Shown: positions 5,046-6,435 of the stretch, in pieces | Layout of the letters: each line of letters begins with the position of its first letter | Position numbering within the stretch: the stretch's first letter is position 1 | Translations under genes and position numbers: made by a program | The notes under the pieces: model-generated | The model's input: only the letters and a program-made list of their open reading frames with translations | What the model was told of the DNA's origin: nothing | Databases searched by the model: none | Assembly (NCBI GenBank): GCA_900313185.1 | Contig: OMQI01000021.1 | Location: forward strand, 1 to 6,435 | Reading direction: 5' to 3' | DNA: 6,435 nucleotides | From: an uncultured Rhodospirillaceae bacterium | Lineage (GTDB): Bacteria > Pseudomonadota > Alphaproteobacteria > RF32 > CAG-239

Positions 5046-6248
5046 ATGCACAATACACGTAAAATAACTTCGGATTTAACTTGGTTAGGGGCAAGCGATA
5101 ATCGCTTGGCATTATTTGAAAATGTGTATCCCGTACCAGACGGAATTTCATATAACTCATATCTGTTGAGCGATGAAAAAACAGTTTTGTTTGATACGGT
5201 GGATTCTTCCGTGCGTCGGCAGTTTTTTGATAATTTGCAATATGCGTTAGGCGGACGCACGCTTGATTATGTGATTGTTCATCATATGGAACCAGACCAC
5301 TGTGCCGAGTTGGAGGATTTGTTACGTATTTATCCGCAGGTTAAAATAGTGTGCAATATGCAAATTAAGAAAATGATTGCTCAATTTTTCAAGCTTAATA
5401 TTTCCGATGAGCAGTTTATACTGATTAAAGAGGGCGATAGCTTAAATACCGGAAAACATACGCTTAATTTTGTGGCGGCACCGATGGTGCATTGGCCGGA
5501 AGTTATGATGACATACGACAGCACCGATAAGATTTTGTTTTCGGCCGATGCATTCGGGACGTTCGGTTCACTAAACGGTAATATTTTTGCAGACGAAATC
5601 GATTTTGCTAAAGAATATCTTGATGAGGCGCGTCGTTATTATACCAATATTGTCGGTAAATACGGTCCGCAGGTACAAAGCGTTTTGAAAAAAGCTTCGG
5701 CTTTGGATATTAAAATTATCTGCCCGTTGCACGGTTTTATTTGGCGCGATAATTTGAATTATTTTATTGAAAAATACTTAAAATGGGCGGCGTATGAACC
5801 GGAAGATAAAGCAGTGGTGATTGCTTACGGTTCTATTTACGGGAATACATACGATGCCGTATCGGTTTTGGCGACTAAATTAGCCGAGCAGGGCATTAAA
5901 AATATCGAAATGTACGATGTTTCCAAAACACACGCTTCGTATATCATAAGCGAAGCTTTTCGCGCTTCCGATATTGTGTTGGCGGCTCCTACCTATAATG
6001 GCGGAATTTTTGTTAATATGGAAAATTTATTACACGATTTGGTAGCACATAACTTACAAAATCGTCGGTTTGCAATTATGGATAACGGCACTTGGGCAGC
6101 TATGGCCGGTAAACAGATGCGGGACTTATTGACACAGCTCAAAAACTGTGAATTTATTGAGCCGCAAATATCCTTAAAATCGGCGCTTAAAGAAGAGCAA
6201 ATTGCACAAATAGAGGCATTAGCCGTGGCAATTAAAGCAGGGTTGTAA
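5046..6248 (+). CDS. fprA: A-type flavodiiron protein (O2/NO reductase)
   Basis: A complete 400-residue class A flavodiiron protein. The N-terminal beta-lactamase-like domain (about 1-250) carries every diiron ligand: H80-x-E82-x-D84-H85, H149 (MVHWPE), the bridging D168 (SADAF) and H229 (PLHG). The C-terminal flavodoxin domain (about 255-395) has the FMN phosphate loop YGSIYGNT (261-268), with APTYNGG (314-320) and NGTWAAMAG (347-355) as further FMN contacts. No rubredoxin or flavin reductase domain is fused, so electrons must come from a separate partner, which is not in this window. The family reduces O2 to water or NO to N2O in the cytoplasm and protects oxygen-sensitive cells; which substrate dominates here is not visible. 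AAAGGAG (5032-5038), 7 nt before ATG, makes the start secure. It is a single-gene unit converging on the bcp-like gene 4 nt away. Confidence 0.96.
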   Translation: MHNTRKITSDLTWLGASDNRLALFENVYPVPDGISYNSYLLSDEKTVLFDTVDSSVRRQFFDNLQYALGGRTLDYVIVHHMEPDHCAELEDLLRIYPQVKIVCNMQIKKMIAQFFKLNISDEQFILIKEGDSLNTGKHTLNFVAAPMVHWPEVMMTYDSTDKILFSADAFGTFGSLNGNIFADEIDFAKEYLDEARRYYTNIVGKYGPQVQSVLKKASALDIKIICPLHGFIWRDNLNYFIEKYLKWAAYEPEDKAVVIAYGSIYGNTYDAVSVLATKLAEQGIKNIEMYDVSKTHASYIISEAFRASDIVLAAPTYNGGIFVNMENLLHDLVAHNLQNRRFAIMDNGTWAAMAGKQMRDLLTQLKNCEFIEPQISLKSALKEEQIAQIEALAVAIKAGL

Positions 6249-6264
6249 GCAATTACAACTCTGC
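6237..6264. other. Palindrome spanning the two convergent stop codons
   Basis: GCAGGGTTGTAA (6237-6248) and TTACAACTCTGC (6253-6264) pair along 12 positions with one G-U pair (G-T mismatch at DNA level) around GCAA. On the + strand the loop is a GNRA tetraloop. Each arm contains the last codons and the stop of one gene: GG-Leu-stop for the flavodiiron protein and Glu-Leu-stop for the peroxiredoxin. No T-run follows on either strand, so it is at best an atypical bidirectional terminator or mRNA 3'-end structure. Confidence 0.7.
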
Positions 6265-6435
6265 CAAAGCTTGCAAAACTTCGTCGACGTGGCCGGTAAC
6301 TTTAACTTTGCGCCATTCTTTGACTATTTTCCCTTGTTCGTTCAAAATAAATGTGGAACGCTCAATTCCCATATATTTGCGGCCGTACATTGATTTTTCT
6401 TTCCAAACACCGTATTTTTCGGCGAGTTGACGCTC
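6253..6435 (-). CDS. bcp: Peroxiredoxin Bcp/PrxQ, C-terminal part (partial)
   Basis: Sixty codons plus stop are present; the gene continues beyond the right edge. The fragment reads ERQLAEKYGVWKEK at its start, then GIERSTFILNEQGKIVKEW and KVKVTGHVDEVLQAL, which is the standard C-terminal third of thioredoxin-dependent thiol peroxidases of the Bcp/PrxQ type: a GIxRSTF(I/V)x(D/N)xxGKI strand pair, the conserved Trp, and the KVxxxGHxxxVL helix. The peroxidatic and resolving cysteines lie upstream of the cut and cannot be checked. The enzyme reduces H2O2 and alkyl hydroperoxides with thioredoxin as donor. It converges on the flavodiiron gene. Confidence 0.92.
   Translation of the reverse strand, partial: ERQLAEKYGVWKEKSMYGRKYMGIERSTFILNEQGKIVKEWRKVKVTGHVDEVLQALAEL

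Overview
The window is AT-rich and densely coded. It resembles the chromosome of a fermentative or oxygen-sensitive Gram-negative bacterium, most likely a host-associated alphaproteobacterium. That placement is inference only. It rests on a PfkB-family adenosine kinase of the type often seen in alphaproteobacteria, a protein whose two halves resemble the three-TM holins associated with gene transfer agents, a Sec signal peptide, and a flavodiiron protein, which is common in anaerobes. No rRNA, tRNA, CRISPR array, insertion sequence or attachment site is visible.

Layout. (1) 1-90: the last codons of a probable + strand gene and its intrinsic terminator. (2) 168-695 (+): an unusual 175-residue single-pass membrane protein. 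It has a Cys-rich cytoplasmic head, and its exported tail is rich in Met, Cys and His. A bidirectional terminator follows at 713-742. (3) 767-3857 (-): a tight five-gene cluster, read in transcription order as two half-size CHR-family (chromate-type) transporter subunits overlapping by ATGA, a PfkB/adenosine kinase, a Nudix hydrolase, and a secreted MORN-like (YwqK-type) repeat protein. Gaps are -4, 12, 31 and 25 nt, so one transcript is likely. (4) 3858-4000: a divergent intergenic region with candidate back-to-back promoters that overlap. (5) 4001-4928 (+): two small membrane proteins that lack good Shine-Dalgarno sequences. The first is an internal duplication of a holin-like two-helix unit. 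A T-less hairpin separates them, and a 17-bp terminator ends the unit. (6) 5046-6248 (+): a complete A-type flavodiiron protein with all diiron ligands. It converges on (7) 6253-6435 (-), the C-terminal part of a Bcp/PrxQ peroxiredoxin. A 28-nt palindrome contains both stop codons.

How the genes fit together. The flavodiiron protein (O2 or NO reduction) and the peroxiredoxin (peroxide reduction) form a redox-defence pair by function, though they are convergent and not co-transcribed. The minus-strand cluster joins an anion-type transporter pair with nucleoside and nucleotide housekeeping enzymes and an envelope protein, and no single pathway links them obviously. The least familiar items are the membrane-anchored Cys/Met-rich protein (a candidate metal buffer) and the duplicated holin-like protein with its orphan partner. 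Neither proves a new system from sequence alone, but both are the best targets here.
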